16,159 nucleotides of DNA. It comes from Chloroflexota bacterium. Its GTDB lineage: Bacteria; Chloroflexota; Anaerolineae; CG2-30-64-16. Numbering within the stretch: the stretch's first letter is position 1; every line of letters starts with the position of its first letter. Where the stretch lies: NCBI GenBank assembly GCA_029555885.1, contig JAKPQT010000743.1, positions 1-16,159 of the forward strand, in the 5' to 3' direction. The notes below the pieces were generated by a model that did no database searches, was not told the origin of the DNA, and worked only from the letters and a program-made list of their open reading frames with translations. The position numbers and the translations under genes were made by a program. Shown here one piece after another: positions 6,121-14,700 of the stretch.

Positions 6121-9100
6121 ATGATGGCACTCAACCCTGAATGGCGCGACCGCATCCTCCACTGGCGGCGCGTATTGAAGACCCTGTGTTACCGGCCCCT
6201 GGGCGAAGTGGAACTGAGCGGTTTCACCACAACGGACTACCTGCGGCCTGAGCAGGCGGCAGGAGGGCCATTCCAGCCCATGCCCGCGGGCACGGCCTGG
6301 GGCGCAGACTGGGAATACGGCTGGTTCCGGGGCGCGTTCAGCCTGCCCGCGGAGGCCGCGGGCGAGCGCATCGCGCTGCACCTGCAAACCGGCAGCGAAG
6401 GCATCGTCTGGGTCAACGGCCAGATGGTCGGCGCGGTGGACCGCCAGCACAAATACATCACCCTGCAGGCCGAGGGCGCGCCAGGCAGCCACTTCGACAT
6501 CCTGGCGGAGAGCTACGCCGGACACGGCTTCATCTCCGTGGGCGAAGGCCCCATCGCGCATGGCCGCACCTGGCTGCCGGAGACCCCGGCCCAGCAGTCC
6601 ACGATGGAGGTGTCCACCTACGGCATCTGGGACGAGACCGTGTTCCAGCTCTGGATGGATGTGAACACCCTCTGGGAGTTGCGCGAGATGCTGGATCCGG
6701 ACGCGCTGCGCGTGGACGAGATCGACGCGGCGCTCAAGGAGATGACGCTGCTGGCCGATGTCGAGGCCCCGCGCATCGAGCTGCTGGCAGGCGCGCTGGC
6801 CGCGCGCGACCGACTGCGGCCCGTGCTGGCTGCAACCAACGGCACCAGTGCGCCGGTGCTCTGGGGCTTCGGCCATGCGCACATCGACGTAGCCTGGCTG
6901 TGGCCGCTGCAGGAGACGCAGCGCAAGACCGCACGCACCTTCTCCAACCAGCTCGCGCTGATGGAAGAATACCCGGAGTACATCTTCCTGCAGAGCGAAG
7001 CACAGCTCTACGCCTATCTCAAGCACGACTACCCCGATCTGTACGAACGCGTCAAGGCACGCATTCAGTCAGGGCACGTGATTGCCGAAGGCGCGGCGTG
7101 GGTCGAGCCGGACACGAACGTCCCCTCCGGCGAGAGTCTCATCCGCCAGTTCATCCACGGCAAGCGCTTCTTCAAGGACGAGTTCGGCATCGACTGCCAG
7201 ATCTTCTGGGAACCCGATGTGTTCGGCTATTCCGCGGCGCTGCCCCAGATCATGCAGGGCTGCGGGCTGAAGTACTTCGGCACGCAGAAGATCATGTGGG
7301 AGTACAACGCGGCAGACCCCTTCCCCTACAACCAGTTCATCTGGGAGGGCGTGGACGGCACTGAGGTTTGGGCGCACATCTTCCACGGCTACTCCTACGA
7401 GACCTCGCCCAAGACGCTCATCGAGACCTGGCGCGACCGGCGGCAGAAGACCGACATGCCGACGCTGATGCTGCCGTTCGGCTATGGCGACGGCGGCGGC
7501 GGCGTGACGCGCGAGCACCTGGAGTATCTGCGCCGCGCGCGCGACCTGCAGGGCGTCCCACGCACCGTCATCGCCTCGCCCCTGGCCTTCTTCGAGGACA
7601 TGGAGCAGCGCGGCAAGCCGAAGGCCCGTTACGTGGGCGAGTTGTATTTCCAGGCCCACCGCGGCACCTTCACCTCGCAGGCGCAGACGAAGCGGCTCAA
7701 CCGCCGCGCAGAGCTGGCGCTGCGCGACGCGGAACTGTGGAGCGTGGCCGCCAATGCGCTCAAGGGCTACACCGTGCCCCTGCCCGAGCTGGACCACGCC
7801 TGGAAGCTGGTGTTGCTCAACCAGTTCCACGACATCCTGCCCGGCTCCTCCATCGGCCGCGTCTATGATGAGGCAGAGCGCGACCTGGCCGAGGCCGTCG
7901 CGACCGGCCAGAACATCGCAACCGCAGCCACCGCGCAATTGGCCTCCGGCGGCAATGACGCAGTTACGGTCTTCAACTCGCTCTCGTTCCCGCGCACGGT
8001 GCTGGCTGAGGTGCCCGTAAGCCGCGGCCAGGCCGCCGGCGCACAGAGCGAACCGTTGCCCGCGCAATGGCACGGCGACAAGACCCTGGTCGAGGTGACC
8101 ACGCCCGCGTGCGGCTGGACGACGCTTAAGGTGACGGCGGCGGCGGGCGAGGCAGCTCCTGCACCGGATGGCGCGGTACGCGCCGCGCTGACCGACGATG
8201 GCGCGATCCTGGAAAACAAACTCATCCGTGCGACCTTCGACGCGGCGGGCGAGCTGGTCAGCCTGTGGGACAAGGCCGAGGAGCGCGAGTGGATGGCTGG
8301 GCCGGGCAACGCCTTCCTGATGTACAAGGACGTGCCGCGCATGTGGGACGCGTGGGACATCGACAGTAATTATGTCGACCAGCCCGTCGAGCTGGGCCGG
8401 GAGGCCACGCTCGAAGTGGCCGCAGAAGGCCCCCTGATGGCTGCGCTGCGCGTGACGCGCACGCTGCACAACTCACCGGTCACCCAGGAAATCCGTCTGT
8501 GTCGCGGCAGCCGCCGCCTGGACTTCGCCACCTCCGTCGAGTGGCAGGAGAAGCACAAGCTGCTGAAGGTCGCGTTCCCGGTGACCATCCATGCGGACGA
8601 GGCCATCCACGAGATTCAGTATGCCCATGTGCGGCGGCCCAACCACCGCTCGCGGCGCTACGATGCGGACCGTTTCGAGGTACCGCAGCAGCGTTGGACC
8701 GCGCTGGCCGAAGAGGGCCGCGGGGCCGCGGTGCTCAACGACAGCAAGTACGGGGTGGACGTGCTGGGGAATGCCATCCGGCTGACCCTGCTCAAGTCCG
8801 CGATGGCGCCGGACCCGCACGCTGACGAAGGCATGCAGGAGTTCACCTACTCGCTGTACGTCTGGAACGGCAGCTTCTACGAAAGCGAGGTGGTCCAAGA
8901 GGCGGCGGACCTGAACGTGCCGGTGATGGTTGCCGCGGGCGCGCCGGCGGAGGCCACGCGTTCCCTGTTCACGCTCAGCGCAGCCAACATCTTCCTGGAC
9001 ACGGTGAAACCTGCGGAGGATGGTTCCGGCGACGTGGTGCTGAGGCTGTTCGAGGCCAAGCGCACGGCGACCCGCTGCACGCTGACCACGACGCTGCCCT

Positions 9101-9222
9101 TCGCGCGTGCGAGCCAGACGAACATGCTGGAGGAACACCAGGCCGACCTGCCGTTCGAGAACGGCCAACTGGCCCTGGACTTCCGCCCGTTCGAGGTCAA
9201 GACGGTGCGGTTGAGCAAGTAA
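6121..9222 (+). CDS. GH38 alpha-mannosidase
   Basis: Retaining exo-alpha-mannosidase of glycoside hydrolase family 38, full length at 1033 residues, the usual size for bacterial members. An N-terminal all-beta region (about 1-240) precedes the catalytic barrel. HAHIDVAW carries zinc ligands His254 and Asp256. WEPDVFGYSAALPQI places the nucleophile and zinc ligand at Asp366. QFHDILPGSS supplies the last zinc ligand, His570. A beta-rich C-terminal half runs to the end. There is no signal peptide, so it acts in the cytoplasm on imported mannosides. AAAGGA stands 5 bases before tandem ATGs at 6121/6124. It is divergent from the URO-D operon across a 161-base gap with two inverted repeats. Linkage specificity (alpha-1,2/1,3/1,6 or mannosylglycerate) cannot be read from sequence. 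Confidence 0.96.
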   Translation: MMALNPEWRDRILHWRRVLKTLCYRPLGEVELSGFTTTDYLRPEQAAGGPFQPMPAGTAWGADWEYGWFRGAFSLPAEAAGERIALHLQTGSEGIVWVNGQMVGAVDRQHKYITLQAEGAPGSHFDILAESYAGHGFISVGEGPIAHGRTWLPETPAQQSTMEVSTYGIWDETVFQLWMDVNTLWELREMLDPDALRVDEIDAALKEMTLLADVEAPRIELLAGALAARDRLRPVLAATNGTSAPVLWGFGHAHIDVAWLWPLQETQRKTARTFSNQLALMEEYPEYIFLQSEAQLYAYLKHDYPDLYERVKARIQSGHVIAEGAAWVEPDTNVPSGESLIRQFIHGKRFFKDEFGIDCQIFWEPDVFGYSAALPQIMQGCGLKYFGTQKIMWEYNAADPFPYNQFIWEGVDGTEVWAHIFHGYSYETSPKTLIETWRDRRQKTDMPTLMLPFGYGDGGGGVTREHLEYLRRARDLQGVPRTVIASPLAFFEDMEQRGKPKARYVGELYFQAHRGTFTSQAQTKRLNRRAELALRDAELWSVAANALKGYTVPLPELDHAWKLVLLNQFHDILPGSSIGRVYDEAERDLAEAVATGQNIATAATAQLASGGNDAVTVFNSLSFPRTVLAEVPVSRGQAAGAQSEPLPAQWHGDKTLVEVTTPACGWTTLKVTAAAGEAAPAPDGAVRAALTDDGAILENKLIRATFDAAGELVSLWDKAEEREWMAGPGNAFLMYKDVPRMWDAWDIDSNYVDQPVELGREATLEVAAEGPLMAALRVTRTLHNSPVTQEIRLCRGSRRLDFATSVEWQEKHKLLKVAFPVTIHADEAIHEIQYAHVRRPNHRSRRYDADRFEVPQQRWTALAEEGRGAAVLNDSKYGVDVLGNAIRLTLLKSAMAPDPHADEGMQEFTYSLYVWNGSFYESEVVQEAADLNVPVMVAAGAPAEATRSLFTLSAANIFLDTVKPAEDGSGDVVLRLFEAKRTATRCTLTTTLPFARASQTNMLEEHQADLPFENGQLALDFRPFEVKTVRLSK

Positions 9223-9229
9223 CAAAAAA

Positions 9230-9291
9230 GACTTCGCGTCCTTTGCGTCCCTGCGGTGATTGAGCCGCGAAGACGCAAAGGATGCGAAGTC
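9230..9291 (-). terminator. Intrinsic terminator made of a 27-bp near-perfect palindrome
   Basis: Arms 9230-9256 and 9265-9291 pair with four mismatches around an 8-base loop; the core is CTTTGCGTC/GACGCAAAG. Read on the minus strand the stem is followed directly by a run of six T (complement of 9224-9229), which makes a proper rho-independent terminator for the ParB-fold gene's operon. On the plus strand it begins 8 bases after the mannosidase stop and probably slows that transcript too, but without a U-tract. Confidence 0.8.
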
Positions 9292-9300
9292 AGCTCGATT

Positions 9301-9855
9301 CTAGAGCACCGGCAGCGGGCTCAGTATGGAAGCACCTGCCGGCTGGCACGCCTCGACCAGCTCCCACACGGTAATCTCTGCCTCGATGTACTCCTGCCCC
9401 AGCGCACGCGCGACCGAAACCCGGTGGTGGCCGTCGCGCACGTAATAACGCTCGCCTACCTGGATGAGGCTGACCGGCGGCAGGGGGATGCCCATCAACT
9501 GAGCTGCCGCGATGCTGGTCCAGCGTTCCCGCGTGCACTTGCGCAGCGGCAAGAAGTGACGGTCGAAGTCGCGGCTGCGGCCCTCGCTGCCCAGGATGCG
9601 CATGACCTCTACCGTCTGCAAACCGCCCGGCCGCGCACTGCCCATCACGCACCGCGGCTTCTCCGCGGCCAGGTCGAGCAGATATGCAGGCTGCCCCGTC
9701 AGCCAGCCCCAGGCGCGGCCCAACTGCGCCAGCCAGATGATGCGTTCGTACACCCTGGCCGCCCGCCGTAAGGAGCGCATGCCCTCAGACTGATGCCGCT
9801 GGTCTGGCTGGTTGCCGTCGTAGTAAGACAGGTCCGACGAGTGCAGATCAAACAT
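9301..9855 (-). CDS. ParB/sulfiredoxin-fold nuclease-like protein
   Basis: Small protein of 184 residues. The C-terminal half carries a ParB-N/Srx-like motif, YYVRDGHHRVSVARALG (137-153), preceded by MGIPLPPVSLIQVGE (121-135) as in ParB-type domains that coordinate a nucleotide or phosphate. The N-terminal part (about 25-120) is helical and Arg-rich, and I do not recognise it. It lacks the ParB helix-turn-helix and dimerisation regions, so chromosome partitioning is unlikely. The DGHHR version resembles small ParB-like domains seen in uncharacterised regulators and DUF4032-type proteins. It starts 5 bases after the ECF sigma stop without a clear ribosome site, so translation is probably coupled. 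Last gene of the receiver-sigma-ParB-fold operon. A role as modulator or effector of the sigma factor is possible but not shown. Confidence 0.7.
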   Translation of the reverse strand: MFDLHSSDLSYYDGNQPDQRHQSEGMRSLRRAARVYERIIWLAQLGRAWGWLTGQPAYLLDLAAEKPRCVMGSARPGGLQTVEVMRILGSEGRSRDFDRHFLPLRKCTRERWTSIAAAQLMGIPLPPVSLIQVGERYYVRDGHHRVSVARALGQEYIEAEITVWELVEACQPAGASILSPLPVL

Positions 9856-9860
9856 CGTGG

Positions 9861-10487
9861 CTATGCCCAGGCAAGCGTGAGGGCCGGAGCCGCCGGCGCG
9901 GTCTGCGGCCGGGCAGCCGGTTGGACGGTCGCCTTGCCAGATGAGTTGCCGCTCATCGCCTCGGCCAGTGCAACCCGCGCCCGGTGCAGCCGGCTCTTGA
10001 CCGCGCTGACCGTCGTGCCGGTGACCTCAGCAATCTCTTGATAGGAGAGGTCATACCAGTAGAGCATCACGACCGCGGCCCGATCCTTCGGCGGCAGGTA
10101 TTCCAAGAGCGCCTGCACATCGATGGCGCGCTCGCGATGGAGCGCGGCCTCCTCGGGACCGGCGCGGTGCTCGCGCAGCGCGGGGTGCCCGGCCAGTGGC
10201 TCATCGTCGATGTCCAGCCAGGTCACGCGGCGGCGGCGCAGCCGGTCGATGCAGTAATGGCTGGCAATGGCAAAGAGCCAGGTCTTGAACGGTCGTTCCG
10301 GGTCGTAGCGGTGAAGCTGGGTGTAGGCCCGCAGGAAGGTCTCCTGCGCGGCATCCTCCGCCTGTTCAGCGTTGCCCAGCATACGATAGCACAGTGAGTA
10401 GATGGCGTTTTGGTAAGAATGGACGAGAGCGGTGAACGCACCCTGATCGCCCTTGCGGGCCTGCGCGATAACTTCGTATTCTGACAT
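9861..10487 (-). CDS. ECF-type RNA polymerase sigma factor
   Basis: Extracytoplasmic-function sigma factor directing RNA polymerase to a stress or signal regulon. Region 2 is AIYSLCYRMLGNAEQAEDAA through PFKTWLFAIASHYCIDRLRRR; region 4 is YLPPKDRAAVVMLYWYDLSY followed by the helix-turn-helix EIAEVTGTTVSAVKSRLHRA. A hydrophilic Ala/Pro-rich tail of about 30 residues follows region 4. ATG 10487 gives 208 residues. A GTG at 10496, directly abutting the preceding TGA, would add three. The gene starts within 10 bases of the receiver gene stop and ends 5 bases before the ParB-fold gene. No zinc-finger or membrane anti-sigma gene is adjacent, which is unusual for the class. The upstream receiver protein may take that control role. 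Confidence 0.93.
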   Translation of the reverse strand: MSEYEVIAQARKGDQGAFTALVHSYQNAIYSLCYRMLGNAEQAEDAAQETFLRAYTQLHRYDPERPFKTWLFAIASHYCIDRLRRRRVTWLDIDDEPLAGHPALREHRAGPEEAALHRERAIDVQALLEYLPPKDRAAVVMLYWYDLSYQEIAEVTGTTVSAVKSRLHRARVALAEAMSGNSSGKATVQPAARPQTAPAAPALTLAWA

Positions 10488-10496
10488 GTGGCACAC

Positions 10497-10871
10497 TCAG
10501 CTTTGGTTTCCGGCGACGCACTCCAGGGCGTGGAGCAAGCACGCGGGCGGGTCGCCTTTGTTGACGAAGGCATCCGCGCCGGCAGCACGGGCTTGCACTT
10601 CGTAATCACCGTACATCGACAAGACAATCACCTTGGTTGCGGGCCACTTTGACTTGATCATCTGTGTGGCTTCCAACCCGTTCATCTCGGCCATTTGAAC
10701 GTCCATCACCACGACATCGGGGAGCCATTGAGCAACCAGTTCCAGCGCTACATTCCCGTTGCTGGCCTCACACATCTCTGTCACAGTGGGGCAGGTCGCC
10801 AGCAGCGCCTGGATGCTCCGCCGGGCTCGGGCCATATCATCAACAATCAGCACCTTCATGGGGTCGCTCAC
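10497..10871 (-). CDS. Stand-alone receiver (CheY-like) response regulator
   Basis: Single receiver domain of 124 residues (120 if ATG 10859 is used instead of GTG 10871) with no output domain. All phosphorylation residues are present: Asp11/Asp12 in VLIVDD, phospho-acceptor Asp57 in VVVMDVQM, Ser85 in VLSMY, and Lys105 in FVNKGD. The sequence is closer to receivers of NarL-type regulators than to chemotaxis CheY. The GTG has GAGAGGA almost touching it, while the ATG has it 13 bases away, so the start is uncertain. It is transcribed with the ECF sigma gene, which follows immediately. Likely acts by protein contact, possibly on the sigma factor, after phosphorylation by a histidine kinase such as the one encoded upstream. 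Partner choice is inference. Confidence 0.9.
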   Translation of the reverse strand: MSDPMKVLIVDDMARARRSIQALLATCPTVTEMCEASNGNVALELVAQWLPDVVVMDVQMAEMNGLEATQMIKSKWPATKVIVLSMYGDYEVQARAAGADAFVNKGDPPACLLHALECVAGNQS

Positions 10872-10963
10872 ATCCTCTCACGGGACAGCCCTGTGATCGG
10901 AAAACTCCTTCTTGTCATCAGCATGGCGACAGCATATCGCAGGCGCGGCAAACCGACATCGGG

Positions 10964-10985
10964 GTAATGTTGCATTTCACATTAC
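10964..10985. promoter_or_regulatory. Inverted repeat GTAATGT-N8-ACATTAC, possible regulator site
   Basis: Perfect 7-bp arms (10964-10970 and 10979-10985) about 95-115 bases upstream of the receiver gene, in the 245-base gap 10872-11116. The size and spacing suit a dimeric helix-turn-helix activator, such as the NarL-type regulator encoded just upstream. No convincing -35/-10 pair was found between it and the receiver gene. Apart from this repeat and the hairpin at 11066-11106, I see nothing else in the gap. Confidence 0.4.
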
Positions 10986-11065
10986 GGAGAGGCCCAAGCA
11001 AACTGGTGGATTAACTAGTGGTTTTGTGGGAGCTGGGGTCTACAACTTTTCTGGTATGAGTTGAC

Positions 11066-11106
11066 TAACGGGGTTTGGGGCCGCAAAGCGGCCCCAAACC
11101 CCGTTA
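11066..11106 (-). terminator. 19-bp perfect GC-rich hairpin after the response regulator gene
   Basis: Arms 11066-11084 and 11088-11106 are exactly complementary around an AAA loop. The stem starts 10 bases after the stop of the NarL-type regulator gene on the minus strand. There is no U-tract, so it may act as a strong RNA 3' end or attenuator separating the kinase-regulator unit from the receiver-sigma unit rather than as a canonical terminator. Confidence 0.65.
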
Positions 11107-11116
11107 AGAGGACAGG

Positions 11117-11791
11117 TCACGCCTCCCCGAACGTGGGGATGTCGTCCAGCGAGGCCAGCCCCTCGCGCAGCGCGAAGAGCGCGGCCTGCGTCCGGCTGGC
11201 GAGGTGCAGCTTGCCGAGGATGTTGCTGACGTGCGTGCTGACCGTCAGCTCGGTGATGACCAGTTTCTCGGCAATCTCCCGGTTGCTGCGCCCCTGCGCG
11301 ACAAGGCGCAGTACATCCAGCTCGCGCGCGGTCAGAGGATCCGTGGTCAGGGGATCCTTGGCCGGATGGGCCAGCTCGAACAACACCTTGCTGGCAATCG
11401 AAGGTTCGAGCGTCGGCTGGCCGCGGTGCACCTGCCGGATGCCCTGCAGCAGGTCGAAGGGCCCCGAATCCTTGAGCAGGTAGCCGAGCGCACCGGCCTT
11501 GATCGCGGGAAACACCTTCTCGTCCGCTGCAAAGCTGGTCAGCACCAGGATACGCGTGTCCTTGAGCAGGCCGGTAATCGTGCGCGTCGCCTCGATGCCG
11601 TCCATCCTGGGCATTACGAGGTCCATCAGCACCACATCGGGCTTCAACGCCTGGGCCTGCGCGACCGCTTCAGCGCCGTCACCCGCTTCGCCCACGACCT
11701 CGATATCCGGTTCGGTGGCGAGCAACGCGCGGATGCCCTTGCGCACGATGGCATGGTCGTCGGTAATCAGGACGCGTATTTTGGGTGGCAT
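11117..11791 (-). CDS. NarL/FixJ-family response regulator
   Basis: DNA-binding response regulator of 224 residues. The receiver domain (about 5-120) has Asp11/Asp12 in LITDDHAIVRKGIRALL, phospho-acceptor Asp57 in VVLMDLVMPRMDG, Thr85 in VLTSF and Lys107 in LLKD. A LuxR-type helix-turn-helix follows (about 151-212), with LTARELDVLRLVAQGRSNRE and TVSTHVSNILGKL. ATG 11791 follows the kinase stop by 7 bases, with GAGGTGA overlapping that stop, so kinase and regulator are translationally coupled. It is the cognate partner of the HisKA_3 kinase; that kinase class almost always pairs with NarL-type regulators. Target genes are not identifiable, although the inverted repeat upstream of the receiver-sigma operon is a candidate site. 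Confidence 0.96.
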   Translation of the reverse strand: MPPKIRVLITDDHAIVRKGIRALLATEPDIEVVGEAGDGAEAVAQAQALKPDVVLMDLVMPRMDGIEATRTITGLLKDTRILVLTSFAADEKVFPAIKAGALGYLLKDSGPFDLLQGIRQVHRGQPTLEPSIASKVLFELAHPAKDPLTTDPLTARELDVLRLVAQGRSNREIAEKLVITELTVSTHVSNILGKLHLASRTQAALFALREGLASLDDIPTFGEA

Positions 11792-11798
11792 ATCGAAT

Positions 11799-14700
11799 TC
11801 ACCTCACATGAGCTTCAGCGGCCGGCATGGGCAGGATGACGCGCACGCATGCGCCGTTATCCGCCCCGGCGTCGATGCCGAAGTGGGCGCCGATGCGCGC
11901 GGCGCGCTCGCGCATGTTGCGCAGTCCCATGCCGCCTGTGTTTTCGGCCTCGACCAGCTCCAGGCCGACCCCGTCATCCGCAATCTCCAGTGTGACCACT
12001 GCCGGCGTATAGTGCAGGGTGACCGTGACCCGGTTGGCGTGCGCGTGCTTCAGCGTGTTATTCAGCGCCTCTTGCGCAATCTGGTAGAGCTCCTGCTGTT
12101 GCGCCAAGGGCAAGCGAGCCTCGTGTTCGACGCCGTCCAGTTGCAGGTTGGCCTCCATGCCCCCGCGCGCCTCGACCGACTGGAGACGAATCTGGAGCGC
12201 ACCGGCCAGCCCCGTCTTCGCCAGTTCCGGCGGGCGCAGCTCGAAGATGAGCAGGCGCATCTCCCGCAGGGCCTCCTGCGAGGTATCGCGCAGGTCGCGC
12301 AGGTACTCCGCAGCCTGGCTCGCATTCCCGTTTTCCATCAGCCGCGCGGTGGCTTCGGCATAGAGCGTGACGCTGTAGAGATTCTGCGTGACCGAATCAT
12401 GCAGCTCGCGGGCCAAACGGTTGCGTTCGGTGATGGCTGCCGTAGACTCGGCCTGCTCGCGCAGCCGCTCGCTCTCGATGGCCAGGCCGGCCTGGTTGCC
12501 GACACTCTCGGCCAAGCGCACATCCTCGTCCGTGATCTGGCGCATCTCACGGTAATACAGGCTGATAGCGCCGTAAGGCTCCCCGCGCACCAGCAGCGGC
12601 ACCGATATCAACGACTTGTAGCTGTGGGCCATCGTCTCAACGAAGTCCTGCGGCATATTGCCCGGCATCTGGCCGGCCGCCACCATCTTCTCCAGCTCCA
12701 CCGCAGTGTCCGACATGACCACTGACCGGCGCAGCGCCACCGCGCGGCCCGCGCCCGCCTCGCCCACCCTGAACTGCATGCGACTGGCAACCCAGTCGGG
12801 CAGGCTGCAATGTGCTTGCACCGAAAGGATCTGCGTGGGCTTGTCCAGCGACATGATGGCTGCGGCATCGCAGCCCAGCACCCGACACGCCTGACCTGCA
12901 ATGAACTCGAGGGTCTCCTGGAGCGACTGCCGTGAATTGAGCACTGCGAGGATTTCCTGCATCCCCTCCGCCACCTGGCGGCGGCGCTCGGCTTCGCTGC
13001 GGCGGGCCTGCTCCGCCTCGTACAGGCGCCCGTTCTCGATGGCCACGCCAATCTGCCCGCCGACGGCCATCAGCAACGTCACCTCTTCGGGTGATAGCAC
13101 GCGGCGCTGTCGCGCGCCCAATGCCAGCGCACCGACCAGGATCCCCTTCGCAGACAACGGCACGCCCAGGATGGTCTCGATGCCCTCGCTGATGATCGCA
13201 TCCTTGATGGGCCCGGCAGGATAGTCTGCGATGGTCCAGGTGATGGGTTCGTCGGGCGAGAAGATTCTCCCAGCCCTGGCAACTGCGTCCGGCAGGACGC
13301 CGATCCGATCGGTGAACTCCGGTGACAGGCCGCGTGCGGCAACGCCGACGAAGTTCTCGCCTGTAACGTCGAGCAGATAGAGCGCGGCCGTTTCGACATT
13401 CAGCGTCTGCATGACCTCGGCCAGCGCATTATCGAGGACCTCCTCCAGGTCCAGCGAGCGGCTGACGGCCGTCGAGATGGTGTTCAGCGCAGACAGCTCC
13501 TTGGTCCGTTCGGCCACGCGGCGTTCGAGCGTCTGATAGGCCCGCTTGTGTTCGATGGCGACTCCGACGAGATGGGCGGCAGTTTCGAGGGTTTGCAGCT
13601 CCTCGGGCGATGGGCCGCGCGGCTCGCGGTGATAGACCGCAACTGCGCCGATGAGCTCACCCACGGATGAGCGCACCGGCTCTGCCCAGCAGGCAGCCAG
13701 CCCATATTCCTGGGCCAACGGCTGCAGCCGTACGGCCCGCGCATCCTGCACAATGTCGGAGACGATCACCCGCTCGCCCGTGAAACATGCGCCGCCCGGC
13801 GCATCCGCGCGCGCGCCAACCTCCATCCCGTCGAGCGCATCGGCAAATGCGGCCGGCAGCCGGCCGTAGGAGCCCACGAACAACTGCTGCTTCTCATCAT
13901 CCAGCAGCAGCACGAGCGTCAGCATCCCCGGCCACTGGTCTTCCAAAACCTGCACAAGCGCATCCAGGGTCTCAGGCAGGGTCTCGCCCGTCGCCAGCAT
14001 CTCCAGGAAGTACCGCTGGCCGTCGAGCAGGTCGCGCGCCCGCTTCCCCTCCGTCACATCGGTGTGCGAGCCGGCCATGCGATAGGGCGCGCCATCCACG
14101 TCATACAGCACGATGCCGCGCGTCAGGATCCAGCGGTAGGAGCCGTTCTTGTGGCGCAGCCGGTGCTCCACCTGGTAGATGGGCAACTGGCCGGCCAGAT
14201 AGCTCTTCAGGTCACGCTCCACGCGGGCGCGGTCGTCGGGGTGGATCAAGTCACGCCACGTCTCGATACGATTCTCGATGTCGTGCTCTGCATAGCCCAG
14301 CATGTCCTTCCAGCGCGGGGAGAAGTAGACATGCCCGGTGCGGATATCCCAATCCCACACGCCATCATTCGTGGCCCGCATGACCAGCGAAAGCTGCTCG
14401 TTCTGATTGCGCAGCGTCTCGTAGGACTCGGAAAGCTGGGCCGACATCCGGTTGAACTGGCTGACGAGTTCCTGCAGGTCGCGGGTCGAGGCAGGCGGAA
14501 TTGGCAGGCCGAACTTGCCGTTGGCGACTTCCTGCGCGGCGTCCGTCAGATGGCGCACCGTCGCCGTGATGCGCCCCACGCCGATCGCAGTGACGATGGC
14601 CGGCACGATCACGCCAAGCGCCAGCAGCAAGACCAGGAACTGGCTGTAGGCCCGACTCGGCGCCAGCAGCGCGGCCCAGGTCGTCTCCGTGACCAGGCCC

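Noticed and set aside
5815..9225. Long minus-strand open frames (403, 466 and 250 codons) opposite the alpha-mannosidase
   Set aside because: They lie entirely antisense to a full-length GH38 enzyme with all catalytic residues, have no ribosome sites and show no family motifs.
10872..10927. An 18-codon frame whose TGA overlaps the GTG start of the receiver gene
   Set aside because: The GTGA-type overlap is attractive for coupling, but the frame has no ribosome site and no recognisable content; chance is the simpler explanation.
2641..11106. The four intergenic palindromes as a CRISPR array or a single repeat family
   Set aside because: They differ in sequence from each other and are not regularly spaced; each is a separate hairpin.
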